Positions 6,595-13,082 of a DNA stretch of 13,082 nucleotides are shown piece by piece. The stretch lies in NCBI GenBank assembly GCA_947586295.1, contig CANPXQ010000014.1, positions 1 through 13,082 of the forward strand, given 5' to 3'. The DNA is from an uncultured Bacilli bacterium. GTDB taxonomy: Bacteria > Bacillota_I > Bacilli_A > RF39 > UBA660. The first letter of the stretch is position 1; the number at the start of each line of letters is the position of its first letter. A program made the translations under genes and the position numbers. The notes beneath the pieces were generated by a model, which was given only the letters and a program-made list of their open reading frames with translations, had not been told where the DNA came from and ran no database searches.

Positions 6595-7575
6595 ATGGCA
6601 AGAATAATTACAGGTTTAAAACCGACAGGAGAAATTACTTTAGGTAATTATATTGGAGCAATAAAGCAAATGATTGAATATCAAGATAAATATGATTCTT
6701 TTATTTTTGTTGCTGATTTGCATGCTTTAACAATCTATCAAGATCCTATTCTTTTAAGAAAAAGAATTAAAAGTTTTATTGCGATGTATATAGCTTGTGG
6801 AATAGATCCTAATAAAAATACTATCTACATTCAATCCGAAAATCCTTATATTCCCGCCATATCTTATTTATTAGAATGTCATACTAATTTTGGGGATGCC
6901 CAAAGAATGATTCAATTTAAAGAAAAAAGTCGGCAAAATGCTAATTTTTCGGTAGGTTTACTTACTTATCCTATTTTGATGGCTAGTGATATTTTATATT
7001 GTGATGCGAATTTTGTTCCTGTTGGTATTGATCAAAAACAACACGTTGAACTAGCCCGAAATATTGCAATAAAATTTAATAATCGTTATGATTCAACCTT
7101 TACGGTACCAGATGTATTAATTAAAGAAAATGGTACTAAAATAAAAGATTTAAAAGATCCAACTAAAAAAATGAGTAAATCCGAAGAAAATCCCCAAGGA
7201 GTTATTAGTTTATTTGATGATTTAGGAGATATTGAAAATAAAATCAAAAAAGCGACAACAGATAGTGATAATAAAGTATTCTTTGATGAAGAAAATAAAC
7301 CTGGTATATCTAATTTAATGAATATATTAAGTGTAATAGATAATATTTCTATTAAGGATATCGAAATAATGTTTCAAGATAAAGGATATAAAGAATTTAA
7401 AGAATATGTTGCTAGTAAAGTATGTGAACATATAAAAGAAATTCAAAAAAAATATAAAGAAATTATCAATAGTGATACGTTGGATGCTATATTAGATAAA
7501 GGACGAGACCTATCAATTGCTCTCGCGAAAGATAAATATCAAAAAATGTGTACCAAAATAGGAACAATTAGATAA
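6595..7575 (+). CDS. trpS: Tryptophanyl-tRNA synthetase
   Basis: This class I aminoacyl-tRNA synthetase charges tRNA-Trp with tryptophan in the cytosol. The 326-residue length is typical of the bacterial enzyme. The nucleotide-binding motif reads GLKPTGEITLGNYIGA, with the HIGH-equivalent TLGN at residues 15-18. The second signature is a clear KMSKS at 192-196 followed by EENPQG. The family's YPILMASDILYCDANFVPVG and DQKQHVELARNIA segments are intact. GGAGG at 6584-6588 supports the ATG at 6595. It lies after the phosphorelay terminator and 31 bases before the next gene, with which it is probably co-transcribed. No T-box or other tryptophan-responsive leader is present in the short upstream region. 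Confidence 0.97.
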   Translation: MARIITGLKPTGEITLGNYIGAIKQMIEYQDKYDSFIFVADLHALTIYQDPILLRKRIKSFIAMYIACGIDPNKNTIYIQSENPYIPAISYLLECHTNFGDAQRMIQFKEKSRQNANFSVGLLTYPILMASDILYCDANFVPVGIDQKQHVELARNIAIKFNNRYDSTFTVPDVLIKENGTKIKDLKDPTKKMSKSEENPQGVISLFDDLGDIENKIKKATTDSDNKVFFDEENKPGISNLMNILSVIDNISIKDIEIMFQDKGYKEFKEYVASKVCEHIKEIQKKYKEIINSDTLDAILDKGRDLSIALAKDKYQKMCTKIGTIR

Positions 7576-7606
7576 ATAAAAAATATATTTTTTATAGAGG
7601 CTGTTT

Positions 7607-8464
7607 ATGAAAAAGAAGTATGAAATAATTATATATAGTGTATTAGTGGTAATTGGTTTAGTTATTGTATCTTTAATTATTAGACACGATTATTTTTCTA
7701 ATAATTCTGTAATTAATGAAGATTTATCTAACTATAATTCTTTAAATAAAACGGAAGATAATAATTTTTCGCAAACGGTTAGTGATGAAGATAAAATAGT
7801 TGATGAACAAGAAGAAGAAAAAGAGGAAGAAAACAAGGAAGAAACTATTAATCCGTCAGAAGAAAAGGAAGTTACTTTAACTGAAAAAGTAGAAGAAAAG
7901 AAAGAAGAAAAAGTAGAAGAAGAGGAAGAAAAAATAGAAGAAGAAAAACTATCGACTAAAGATATAATAGTTATTAATGAACTTGAAACTATTGAAAATA
8001 AAACCGTTGATTTATTAAAAGAGAATAAAACATCTACGGCATCTAAAGCGAAAGGAATATTTATAACGTTAGTTGATTTTTGCTTTTTTGATGGCAAGAT
8101 AAATGACATAACTTTTAAAGATTTAACGGCTAAAGGTCAAGAAAAAGTATTACAAATAGTAAATAAAATTGATATGTTAATTGAAAGTAAGTTTCCTCTT
8201 TATAAAGAAAAAATAACGACAAAAACAAAACAAGCATTTACTAAAGCCAGTGAATTAATAAAAAAAGGGGCTAATAATATTAATGAGTTTTCGCAAGAAA
8301 AACTGGGAGATGATAATTATCAAGCAATGATAGAAGAAAAAGATGAATTAGTGCTTTATACTAAAAATGCTTGGTCCCTAGTTAAAAACTTTTCTTCTAG
8401 CATTTGGCAAAGTACGAAAGAAAAATTAACGACTTGGTACGAAAAGTTTAAAAATAGTGATTAA
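7607..8464 (+). CDS. Single-pass membrane protein with Glu/Lys-rich spacer and helical C-terminal domain
   Basis: I do not recognise a named family. The 285-residue product starts MKKKYE and has one hydrophobic segment at about 7-25, so it is a signal anchor with the bulk outside. Residues ~26-60 are Asn/Ser-rich. Residues ~61-114 are an almost pure Glu/Lys low-complexity stretch (repeating EEK, VEEKKEE, VEEEEEKIEEE), probably an extended charged spacer or long helix. Residues ~115-285 look folded and mostly helical, with the notable hydrophobic patch GIFITLVDFCFFDGKINDITF at about 150-170 and amphipathic C-terminal helices ending in WYEKFKN. The ATG at 7607 has AGAGG at 7596-7600. The gene follows trpS by 31 bases without a convincing terminator and is followed by a strong promoter for the next group. 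A cell-envelope structural or wall-spanning role is inference. Confidence 0.8.
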   Translation: MKKKYEIIIYSVLVVIGLVIVSLIIRHDYFSNNSVINEDLSNYNSLNKTEDNNFSQTVSDEDKIVDEQEEEKEEENKEETINPSEEKEVTLTEKVEEKKEEKVEEEEEKIEEEKLSTKDIIVINELETIENKTVDLLKENKTSTASKAKGIFITLVDFCFFDGKINDITFKDLTAKGQEKVLQIVNKIDMLIESKFPLYKEKITTKTKQAFTKASELIKKGANNINEFSQEKLGDDNYQAMIEEKDELVLYTKNAWSLVKNFSSSIWQSTKEKLTTWYEKFKNSD

Positions 8465-8472
8465 ATAAAAAA

Positions 8473-8501
8473 TTGAACTTTTTAAATTGTTATGATATTA
8501 T
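8473..8501 (+). promoter_or_regulatory. Strong predicted promoter of the three-gene membrane-protein operon
   Basis: TTGAAC (8473-8478), a 17-base spacer and TATTAT (8496-8501) with an extended -10 TG at 8493-8494 make this the best sigma-A-type promoter in the window. It lies directly after the preceding stop codon and 27 bases ahead of the next start codon, which has AGGAAGGG (8515-8522) as ribosome site. Confidence 0.7.
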
Positions 8502-8528
8502 TGTGATAGATAATAGGAAGGGAAATTT

Positions 8529-8978
8529 ATGAAAAAAATATTTATTATAATAGTAGTTGTTTTAGTTTTAGGATTAGCGGGTTTTGGTATATATAAATTA
8601 GTGGGTAAGAAACAGATTAATGAAGAGTCTTTAAGTTTAAAATTACAAAATATTGTATCTGATCACGTATGTGAAATAAAAGTAGAAGATACAGATGATT
8701 ATACGGAATATTATATTGAAAATATTGAAGTAAAAGATAACCGAGTTATCAAAACTCAAGGTACTTCACGTTTAGAATGCTTTGATAAAGAAAAGTATGA
8801 TCGCACAAAGGCTCAAGATTTTGGAAGTAATGTTGTCTATGATGATAAAAATTTCATCATTCTTTATGATTTATCTGAAAGCAATGACTATACGGTAAAC
8901 GATAATAATGAAGAAATAATCTTAAATTATGAAGATTATAAAGCATCTTTAGAAACTGCGGGATATGTTTGTAAATAA
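8529..8978 (+). CDS. Small single-pass membrane protein, three extracellular cysteines
   Basis: No family is recognised. The 149-residue product has an N-terminal hydrophobic segment (MKKIFIIIVVVLVLGLAGFG, residues 1-20, continuing to about 25) without a lipobox Cys, so it should be a signal anchor or cleaved secretory signal. The remaining ~120 residues are acidic and Tyr-rich, with Cys at 48, 84 and 148. The segment IILYDLSESN in the C-terminal half is nearly identical to IILYDLSKSN in the second module of the next protein, hinting at shared ancestry or a shared strand motif. It is the first gene after a strong promoter. The following gene's ribosome site overlaps its stop codon, so the genes are probably translated together. 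Function is unknown; a cell-surface partner of its two neighbours is inference. Confidence 0.8.
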   Translation: MKKIFIIIVVVLVLGLAGFGIYKLVGKKQINEESLSLKLQNIVSDHVCEIKVEDTDDYTEYYIENIEVKDNRVIKTQGTSRLECFDKEKYDRTKAQDFGSNVVYDDKNFIILYDLSESNDYTVNDNNEEIILNYEDYKASLETAGYVCK

Positions 8979-8989
8979 GGAGTTAATTT

Positions 8990-11062
8990 ATGTTAGATGA
9001 AGAAAAAGAAGTTACCGATAGTAATGAAATAATTGAAATAGATGAAACTGAAGAAATAGTTTATGATAAAGAAACTGAAGAAGAACCAGTTAAAAAAACA
9101 CCCAAAAAGAAAAAAAGAAAAATTAATTTAAGTAAAAAGCAAAAAATATTAATTATTTGTGGGGTATGTGTAGTTGTTATCGTTATTCTTGTTCTCGTTT
9201 TATATTTTGTTCTTTGGAAAAATAAAGAAGAAGAGACGACTTATGAACCAGAAGTTATCGTGGTAAAGAAAAACTCGCGTTATGAAGATGGTACTTTAAT
9301 CTTTTTAGATAATGCTAAAAATGAATTAGGGAAATATGAATGTGTTAATAAAGATGAAAAAAAATGTTTCATAGCTAACTATAGTAATGAAGATAGTTTT
9401 GATGTAACGCAAAAAGTATATGAAAATAATCAAAGTATAAATGAAATAAGTGATATTTATCATAATAAATATGTTTTTATTTATGATAATGCCATAAATA
9501 ATGCTGAAAATATTATTTTATATGATATTAAAGAAAATAATAAAGTAGAAGAATATTCTTTAGTTAAGAAAATAAATAATGATTTAGTAATTGTTAAAAA
9601 AGATGATTCTTATGGAATATTAAAATTAGATGATAATGTTACTAAATTAATTGATTTTACTTATGATTATTTAGGTTTTATACCTGAAAAAGCACATATT
9701 GTTGCGAAAAAAAATAATAATTCAAAATTAATTGATTTAGCGGGTAATGATATAAGTAAAGAAATACTGGGGGATATTAAAAACTATAATGATAGTTTTA
9801 TAAGTATTAAGGATAATAATAGTTATAAATTATATGATTATAAAGGAGAAGAAAGACTTACTAAAGATAGTGATTATTATACTTTTGTCGATGAATATAT
9901 TTTCTTAATAAATAATAAGAAAATGTATGCTTATGATAATAATTTAAATTTACTTAACTATGAAGGAATAAAACTTAATAGTAATAATTATAATAAGAAA
10001 ATTATCTTTGATGAAGATTTAAAAGAAGTATCCAGAGAAGATAGTTTTACCATCGAAGCTAGTAATAGTTCTATAAGAATAAGTGAACTTAATAATGTTT
10101 TAAAAGAAATAAATGTCTATGAAGGTAAACTTAATGGTCAATTTAAATATGTAAGTTATTATGATGGCATATTATATCTATTTACCGATGAAGAAAAGAG
10201 TAATATTTTAGGTAAATATACTTGTGATAATCCTAATAAGGTAACAAGTAATACCCAAGAATTAGAAAATTGTTTTATTGGTAAAGAAGATTTACTTTTA
10301 AATCGGACAAATAATAGTGAAGAAACTTCTTACTTACCAATATTTAATAAAAGATTTGTCTTTATTAATGATACTAGTAATAAAAATGAATATAATATTA
10401 TTTTATATGATTTATCTAAAAGTAATCCTTTAGAAGCTAAATTAGCGACTTATCGGCAAGTTGATGCTGGTTTTTATGAAACTATTAAAGGTACTGATTT
10501 TGTTACTACTACTGATAGAGTTATTATGGCTCAAAATACATCAGGAAACTATGGTTTGATTAAAATCGAAGCGAATAGTGTAGGAGGGTTAATTGCCTTT
10601 TTAGAAAAACAAGATAGTAATAATTCGAAAAAGGAAAATATTTTAGGAAATACTAAAATGATTAAATATCTAGGTAATAATATTTTAGTTAAAAGAGATG
10701 ATAATCATTATGTAGTTTATGATAAAACTGGGGATAAAGTATTAGGTTATGCAACTAATGAAATAGTGGATATTAATAGTAAAGCTTTAGTAACTAAAAA
10801 TAATGATTCTTATACAGTATCTGATGTTTATGGGGGCCAAATAATTAAAGCTAATTTATTATATGTTGATTTACAACCAAATTACTTTATATTTGTTGAT
10901 AAACTTAGAGCGTTTGATATATATGATTATAGTTCTCGTGATGTATTTACGGCTTATAATTATATTGTTCCTAGTGAGATTACGGATTTTTCAAAATGTT
11001 ATGAATTAGTTGATGACTATACGATTATAATTAATGATCGGGATTGGAAAATAATGAGGTAA
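8990..11062 (+). CDS. Single-pass membrane protein with two extracellular WG-like/paired-Cys modules
   Basis: The 690-residue product has an acidic cytosolic N-terminus (1-33), a Lys-rich stop-transfer patch (KKTPKKKKRK and on, about 35-52) and one membrane helix at about 53-76, so residues ~80-690 should face outside. The outer part consists of two homologous modules, about 92-340 and 375-690. Each opens with a strand ending LGKYxC and a second Cys further on (C118/C126, C412/C428). It then has an F(I)xD...NIILYD strand, a YGL/YGI-type strand resembling WG (KWG) beta repeats, and a run of short Tyr/Asp/Lys strands. The next gene encodes a third copy. The fold is probably a beta-propeller or beta-solenoid; function is unknown. 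AAGGAG at 8977-8982 overlaps the previous stop and sets the ATG at 8990. The gene is full length with no frameshift. It is extremely rich in Asn, Asp and Lys, as expected at this base composition. Confidence 0.82.
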   Translation: MLDEEKEVTDSNEIIEIDETEEIVYDKETEEEPVKKTPKKKKRKINLSKKQKILIICGVCVVVIVILVLVLYFVLWKNKEEETTYEPEVIVVKKNSRYEDGTLIFLDNAKNELGKYECVNKDEKKCFIANYSNEDSFDVTQKVYENNQSINEISDIYHNKYVFIYDNAINNAENIILYDIKENNKVEEYSLVKKINNDLVIVKKDDSYGILKLDDNVTKLIDFTYDYLGFIPEKAHIVAKKNNNSKLIDLAGNDISKEILGDIKNYNDSFISIKDNNSYKLYDYKGEERLTKDSDYYTFVDEYIFLINNKKMYAYDNNLNLLNYEGIKLNSNNYNKKIIFDEDLKEVSREDSFTIEASNSSIRISELNNVLKEINVYEGKLNGQFKYVSYYDGILYLFTDEEKSNILGKYTCDNPNKVTSNTQELENCFIGKEDLLLNRTNNSEETSYLPIFNKRFVFINDTSNKNEYNIILYDLSKSNPLEAKLATYRQVDAGFYETIKGTDFVTTTDRVIMAQNTSGNYGLIKIEANSVGGLIAFLEKQDSNNSKKENILGNTKMIKYLGNNILVKRDDNHYVVYDKTGDKVLGYATNEIVDINSKALVTKNNDSYTVSDVYGGQIIKANLLYVDLQPNYFIFVDKLRAFDIYDYSSRDVFTAYNYIVPSEITDFSKCYELVDDYTIIINDRDWKIMR

Positions 11063-11064
11063 AT

Positions 11065-11982
11065 ATGAAAAGAAAAAAATCAACTTTATATACGATGATT
11101 GTTTTATTAGTTATTACTTTACCTTTAGGGTTATTAGGTTTATATCGCCATTTTAAAAATAATCCAACAGATATTATTTTAGATAATCCTAATCACGAAT
11201 TATTATATGAAGGTAAGTTATACTTTTATGATGAAAATGATAGTTTAATAGGAACATATGAATGTCAAAATGCTGATTGTGGTTATGCAGAAACAACTAT
11301 TGATGATTTAAAATATAATTTAGATTACTTTGAAGGCGAAAAAACTTACTTAGATTATAATGTTAATGATTTAGTATTTTTAAAAGATGGTAAAAACATA
11401 TTCCTATATGGTATTAAAACAGGTAATGTAATGGTTAGTTATGATGCTTTAAAAGATTATCATACGACTATTGAAAATAATATTTTAATTGCGAAACAAA
11501 ATGGTAAATGGGGAGTTTTTAGTTTAGATACATTAAATAATATATTGCCTTTTAAATATGATTTTATTGGTTTACCTAAAAAGGTTGAAAATGATATTTT
11601 ATTATCCCAAAATTATATTGTTTATAGTGATAATAGATGGTATGTTTTTGATAATGAAAATAATGCGATTAGTCAAGGTGTCAATGAAGCTATTAAAAAC
11701 TTTAATAGTAATTATATTTTAACTGTTGAAAATAAATTATATGATTATAGAAATAATTTAATTAATGTTAATTTAGATTTCCAAAAAATAGATATTTTAG
11801 GAGATTATATTATCGTTTTATTAAAAAATAATGCTTTAATAGTATATAAAAATATTGAACAAAATGTTGTTAGTGGTAGAACTACCCTGGGAGAATATAA
11901 TAATATTACTTATGAATTAGATAATAATAATTTAATTATTTATGGGGATGGAACAATGGCAACAACTATTGCATTAAATTAA
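11065..11982 (+). CDS. Single-pass membrane protein with one WG-like/paired-Cys module
   Basis: This is a paralogue of the preceding gene. The 305-residue product has a short basic N-terminus (MKRKKS), one membrane helix at about 9-28 and a single extracellular module. That module begins LYFYDENDSLIGTYEC with Cys at 67 and 72. KNIFLYGIKTGN and ILIAKQNGKWGVFSL (a recognisable KWG strand) follow, then LPFKYDFIGLPK and further short strands. In the other copies the corresponding stretches read IILYDIKENN, IVKKDDSYGILKL and IDFTYDYLGFIPE. I start at ATG 11065, with TGAGG (11055-11059) inside the end of the previous gene; the in-frame TTG at 11044 lacks a ribosome site. The start codon lies two bases after the previous stop, so translation is coupled. 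Function is unknown. Confidence 0.82.
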   Translation: MKRKKSTLYTMIVLLVITLPLGLLGLYRHFKNNPTDIILDNPNHELLYEGKLYFYDENDSLIGTYECQNADCGYAETTIDDLKYNLDYFEGEKTYLDYNVNDLVFLKDGKNIFLYGIKTGNVMVSYDALKDYHTTIENNILIAKQNGKWGVFSLDTLNNILPFKYDFIGLPKKVENDILLSQNYIVYSDNRWYVFDNENNAISQGVNEAIKNFNSNYILTVENKLYDYRNNLINVNLDFQKIDILGDYIIVLLKNNALIVYKNIEQNVVSGRTTLGEYNNITYELDNNNLIIYGDGTMATTIALN

Positions 11983-11997
11983 AATATTTGTTAAAAT
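11969..11997 (+). promoter_or_regulatory. Predicted promoter of the valS T-box leader
   Basis: TTGCAT (11969-11974) and TAAAAT (11992-11997) are 17 bases apart. The -35 lies within the last codons of the upstream membrane-protein gene. Transcription would begin near 12004, just at the base of the T-box stem I. No terminator separates the upstream operon, so read-through into the leader is also possible. Confidence 0.5.
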
Positions 11998-12003
11998 AAT
12001 TTC

Positions 12004-12186
12004 GTTACGGAGAAATCTGAGGAGTATAATAAATTAATATTAGAGAGATTTAGTGGTTGGTGGAAACTAAAATATTATTTATTAGAAGGTTGCAGATGGA
12101 GTAATAAGCAGGAGTGCTATAAAACTAATTAAGGAAATAAAAGGATGGTACCGAGTGAAAGCTCTCCTTGGTAGCATTCTTTTTTT
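12004..12186 (+). promoter_or_regulatory. T-box riboswitch leader, valine-specific (GTT specifier)
   Basis: The leader shows the standard T-box parts. The stem I base is ATCTG (12015-12019) with CAGAT (12093-12097). The S-turn AGTA is at 12023-12026, and a long AT helix joins TAATAAA...TAATATT to AATATTA...TTTATTA. The distal loop region carries AGAGA and GGTGGAAAC, closed by TTTAGT/ACTAAA. On the 3' side of the internal loop (GAAGGTTG) the codon GTT at 12089-12091 is followed by a purine, so the specifier reads valine, matching the valS gene downstream. AGCA/TGCT (12107-12118) can form stem III. The T-box core AAGGATGGTACCGAG starts at 12141; its TGGT (12146-12149) would pair with the ACCA end of uncharged tRNA-Val. 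Uncharged tRNA should stabilise the antiterminator and let transcription enter valS. Confidence 0.9.
12141..12186 (+). terminator. T-box terminator hairpin ahead of valS
   Basis: AAGGATG-G-TACCGAG (12141-12155) pairs with CTTGGTA-G-CATTCTT (12167-12181), a long stem with one G-G mismatch and two G-T pairs, loop 12156-12166, followed by a seven-T run (12180-12186). It includes the T-box core sequence, so it is mutually exclusive with the tRNA-stabilised antiterminator. Confidence 0.85.
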
Positions 12187-12202
12187 ATTAATAGGAGGAT
12201 AT

Positions 12203-13082
12203 ATGTTAGATAAAAAATATAATCATTTAAATACGGAAAAAGATATTTATGATAAATGGTTAAAAAGAGGTTATTTTGCGTGTGGTAAAACTAAAGGAAA
12301 GCCATTTACAATAGTTATTCCTCCACCTAATGTTACAGGTAAATTACATTTAGGACACGCTTGGGATGTAGCGATTCAAGATGCTTTAATTCGCTATAAG
12401 AGGATGCAAGGTTTTGATACTTTGTGGTTACCAGGGATGGATCACGCGGCTATTGCTACTGAAGTAAAAGTTGTGGAAAAATTAAAAAAAGAAGGAATAG
12501 ATAAAAGAACTTTAGGCCGAGAAGGATTTTTAAAAAAAGCTTGGGAGTGGAAAGAAGAATATGCTTTAAATATTCGCAAACAATGGGCTAAATTAGGTTT
12601 ATCATTAGATTATAGTAAAGAAAGATTTACTTTAGATGCCCAAATGGAACAAGCAGTGCAAAAAGTTTTTATTGATTTATATAATGAAGGATTAATCTAT
12701 CGCGGTGAAAGAATTATTAATTGGGATCCTGTTAGTATGACAGCTTTATCTACGGAAGAAGTTATTTATAAGGATGTACCAGGTAATTTTTATCATCTAA
12801 AATATCCCATTGTGGGTACCGATGAATATTTAGATGTGGCAACTACTAGACCAGAAACAATGTTTGGAGATACGGCAGTAGCCGTTAATCCTAAAGATGA
12901 AAGATATCAAAAATATATAGGTAAAGAAGTAATTCTACCTATTGTTAATAAAAAAATACCTATTATAGCAGATGTGCATGCAGATATGGAAAAAGGGACA
13001 GGCTGTGTTAAAATAACTCCAGCGCATGATCCTAATGATTATGAAGTTGGAAAAAGACATAATCTCGATGAGATCAATATAA
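12203..13082 (+). CDS. valS: Valyl-tRNA synthetase, N-terminal third (runs off window)
   Basis: This class I synthetase charges tRNA-Val and hydrolyses mischarged Thr-tRNA-Val. About 293 of an expected ~880 residues are present and the frame is open to the last base. IPPPNVTGKLHLGHA contains the HIGH-type signature HLGH at residues 49-52. LPGMDHAAIATE and the start of the CP1 editing domain (NWDPVSMTALS, TTRPETMFGDTAVAVNP, then CVKITPAHDPNDYEVG) identify ValS rather than IleS or LeuS. The KMSKS signature lies beyond the window. AGGAGG at 12193-12198 precedes the ATG at 12203. Control is by the valine T-box directly upstream. Confidence 0.97.
   Translation, partial: MLDKKYNHLNTEKDIYDKWLKRGYFACGKTKGKPFTIVIPPPNVTGKLHLGHAWDVAIQDALIRYKRMQGFDTLWLPGMDHAAIATEVKVVEKLKKEGIDKRTLGREGFLKKAWEWKEEYALNIRKQWAKLGLSLDYSKERFTLDAQMEQAVQKVFIDLYNEGLIYRGERIINWDPVSMTALSTEEVIYKDVPGNFYHLKYPIVGTDEYLDVATTRPETMFGDTAVAVNPKDERYQKYIGKEVILPIVNKKIPIIADVHADMEKGTGCVKITPAHDPNDYEVGKRHNLDEINI

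Noticed and set aside
7576..7595. Perfect 20-base palindrome ATAAAAAATA/TATTTTTTAT after trpS
   Set aside because: It is made only of A and T with no GC stem, so it is a poor terminator and likely arises by chance in such AT-rich spacers; kept only as a note.
7732..8109. Ser-rich 125-codon minus-strand frame
   Set aside because: It is the complement of the Glu/Lys-rich repeat (GAA becomes TTC/TCT-type codons), an artefact of low complexity; the same holds for the minus frame at 6029-6280 opposite the Hpt-REC gene.
1..13082. CRISPR arrays, tRNA or rRNA genes, insertion sequences, toxin gene next to the XRE regulator, alternative TGA=Trp code
   Set aside because: I found no spaced direct repeats, no tRNA-like or rRNA-like sequence, no transposase and no small toxin frame. 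No gene uses TGA as a stop, but Trp is always TGG and none of the frames needs TGA read as sense.

Overview
The window is about 13 kb from an AT-rich, low-GC bacterium. The genes carry AGGAGG-type ribosome binding sites, sigma-A-like promoters, short intrinsic terminators and a T-box leader in front of valS, which together point to Bacillota. The strong AT bias, the partial surface-type protein at the left edge and the Glu/Lys-rich membrane-anchored proteins look to me like an uncultured gut Bacilli/Mollicutes-related lineage (RF39-like). That placement is inference; I saw no marker that fixes it. TGG encodes Trp throughout and the frames are open under the standard bacterial code. Almost all genes lie on the + strand.

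Layout. (1) Positions 1-861 hold the C-terminal 286 codons of a large, probably exported protein. Near its 3' end is a sharply bounded patch, about 59% GC and adenine-poor, inside an otherwise A-rich gene. It is full of NNC/NNT codons and resembles the variable region of a diversity-generating retroelement (DGR) target. No reverse transcriptase or template repeat is in the window. (2) uppS (isoprenyl diphosphate synthase, cell-wall lipid carrier) converges on a small XRE-family regulator gene on the - strand, and the two share a bidirectional terminator. The regulator's promoter region carries a 34-bp near-perfect palindrome, a likely autoregulatory operator. (3) Divergent from the regulator is an adenylate-forming (ANL superfamily) ligase with an altered TGD motif. 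It is followed by a membrane hybrid histidine kinase and an Hpt-REC protein, which together contain every domain of a His-Asp-His-Asp phosphorelay but no DNA-binding or enzymatic output. (4) trpS is followed by a single-pass protein with a long Glu/Lys-rich spacer. (5) A strong promoter at about 8473-8501 starts an apparent operon of three single-pass membrane proteins. The second and third share a previously unlabelled extracellular repeat module, two copies plus one, built from WG-like beta strands and a paired-Cys loop of variable spacing. (6) A valine-specific T-box leader (specifier GTT) precedes valS, which runs off the right edge.

Housekeeping genes (uppS, trpS, valS) thus alternate with lineage-specific cell-surface and signalling genes. 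The strongest candidates for new biology are the hypervariable-looking cassette at 679-783 and the paired-Cys WG-like module family at 8990-11982.
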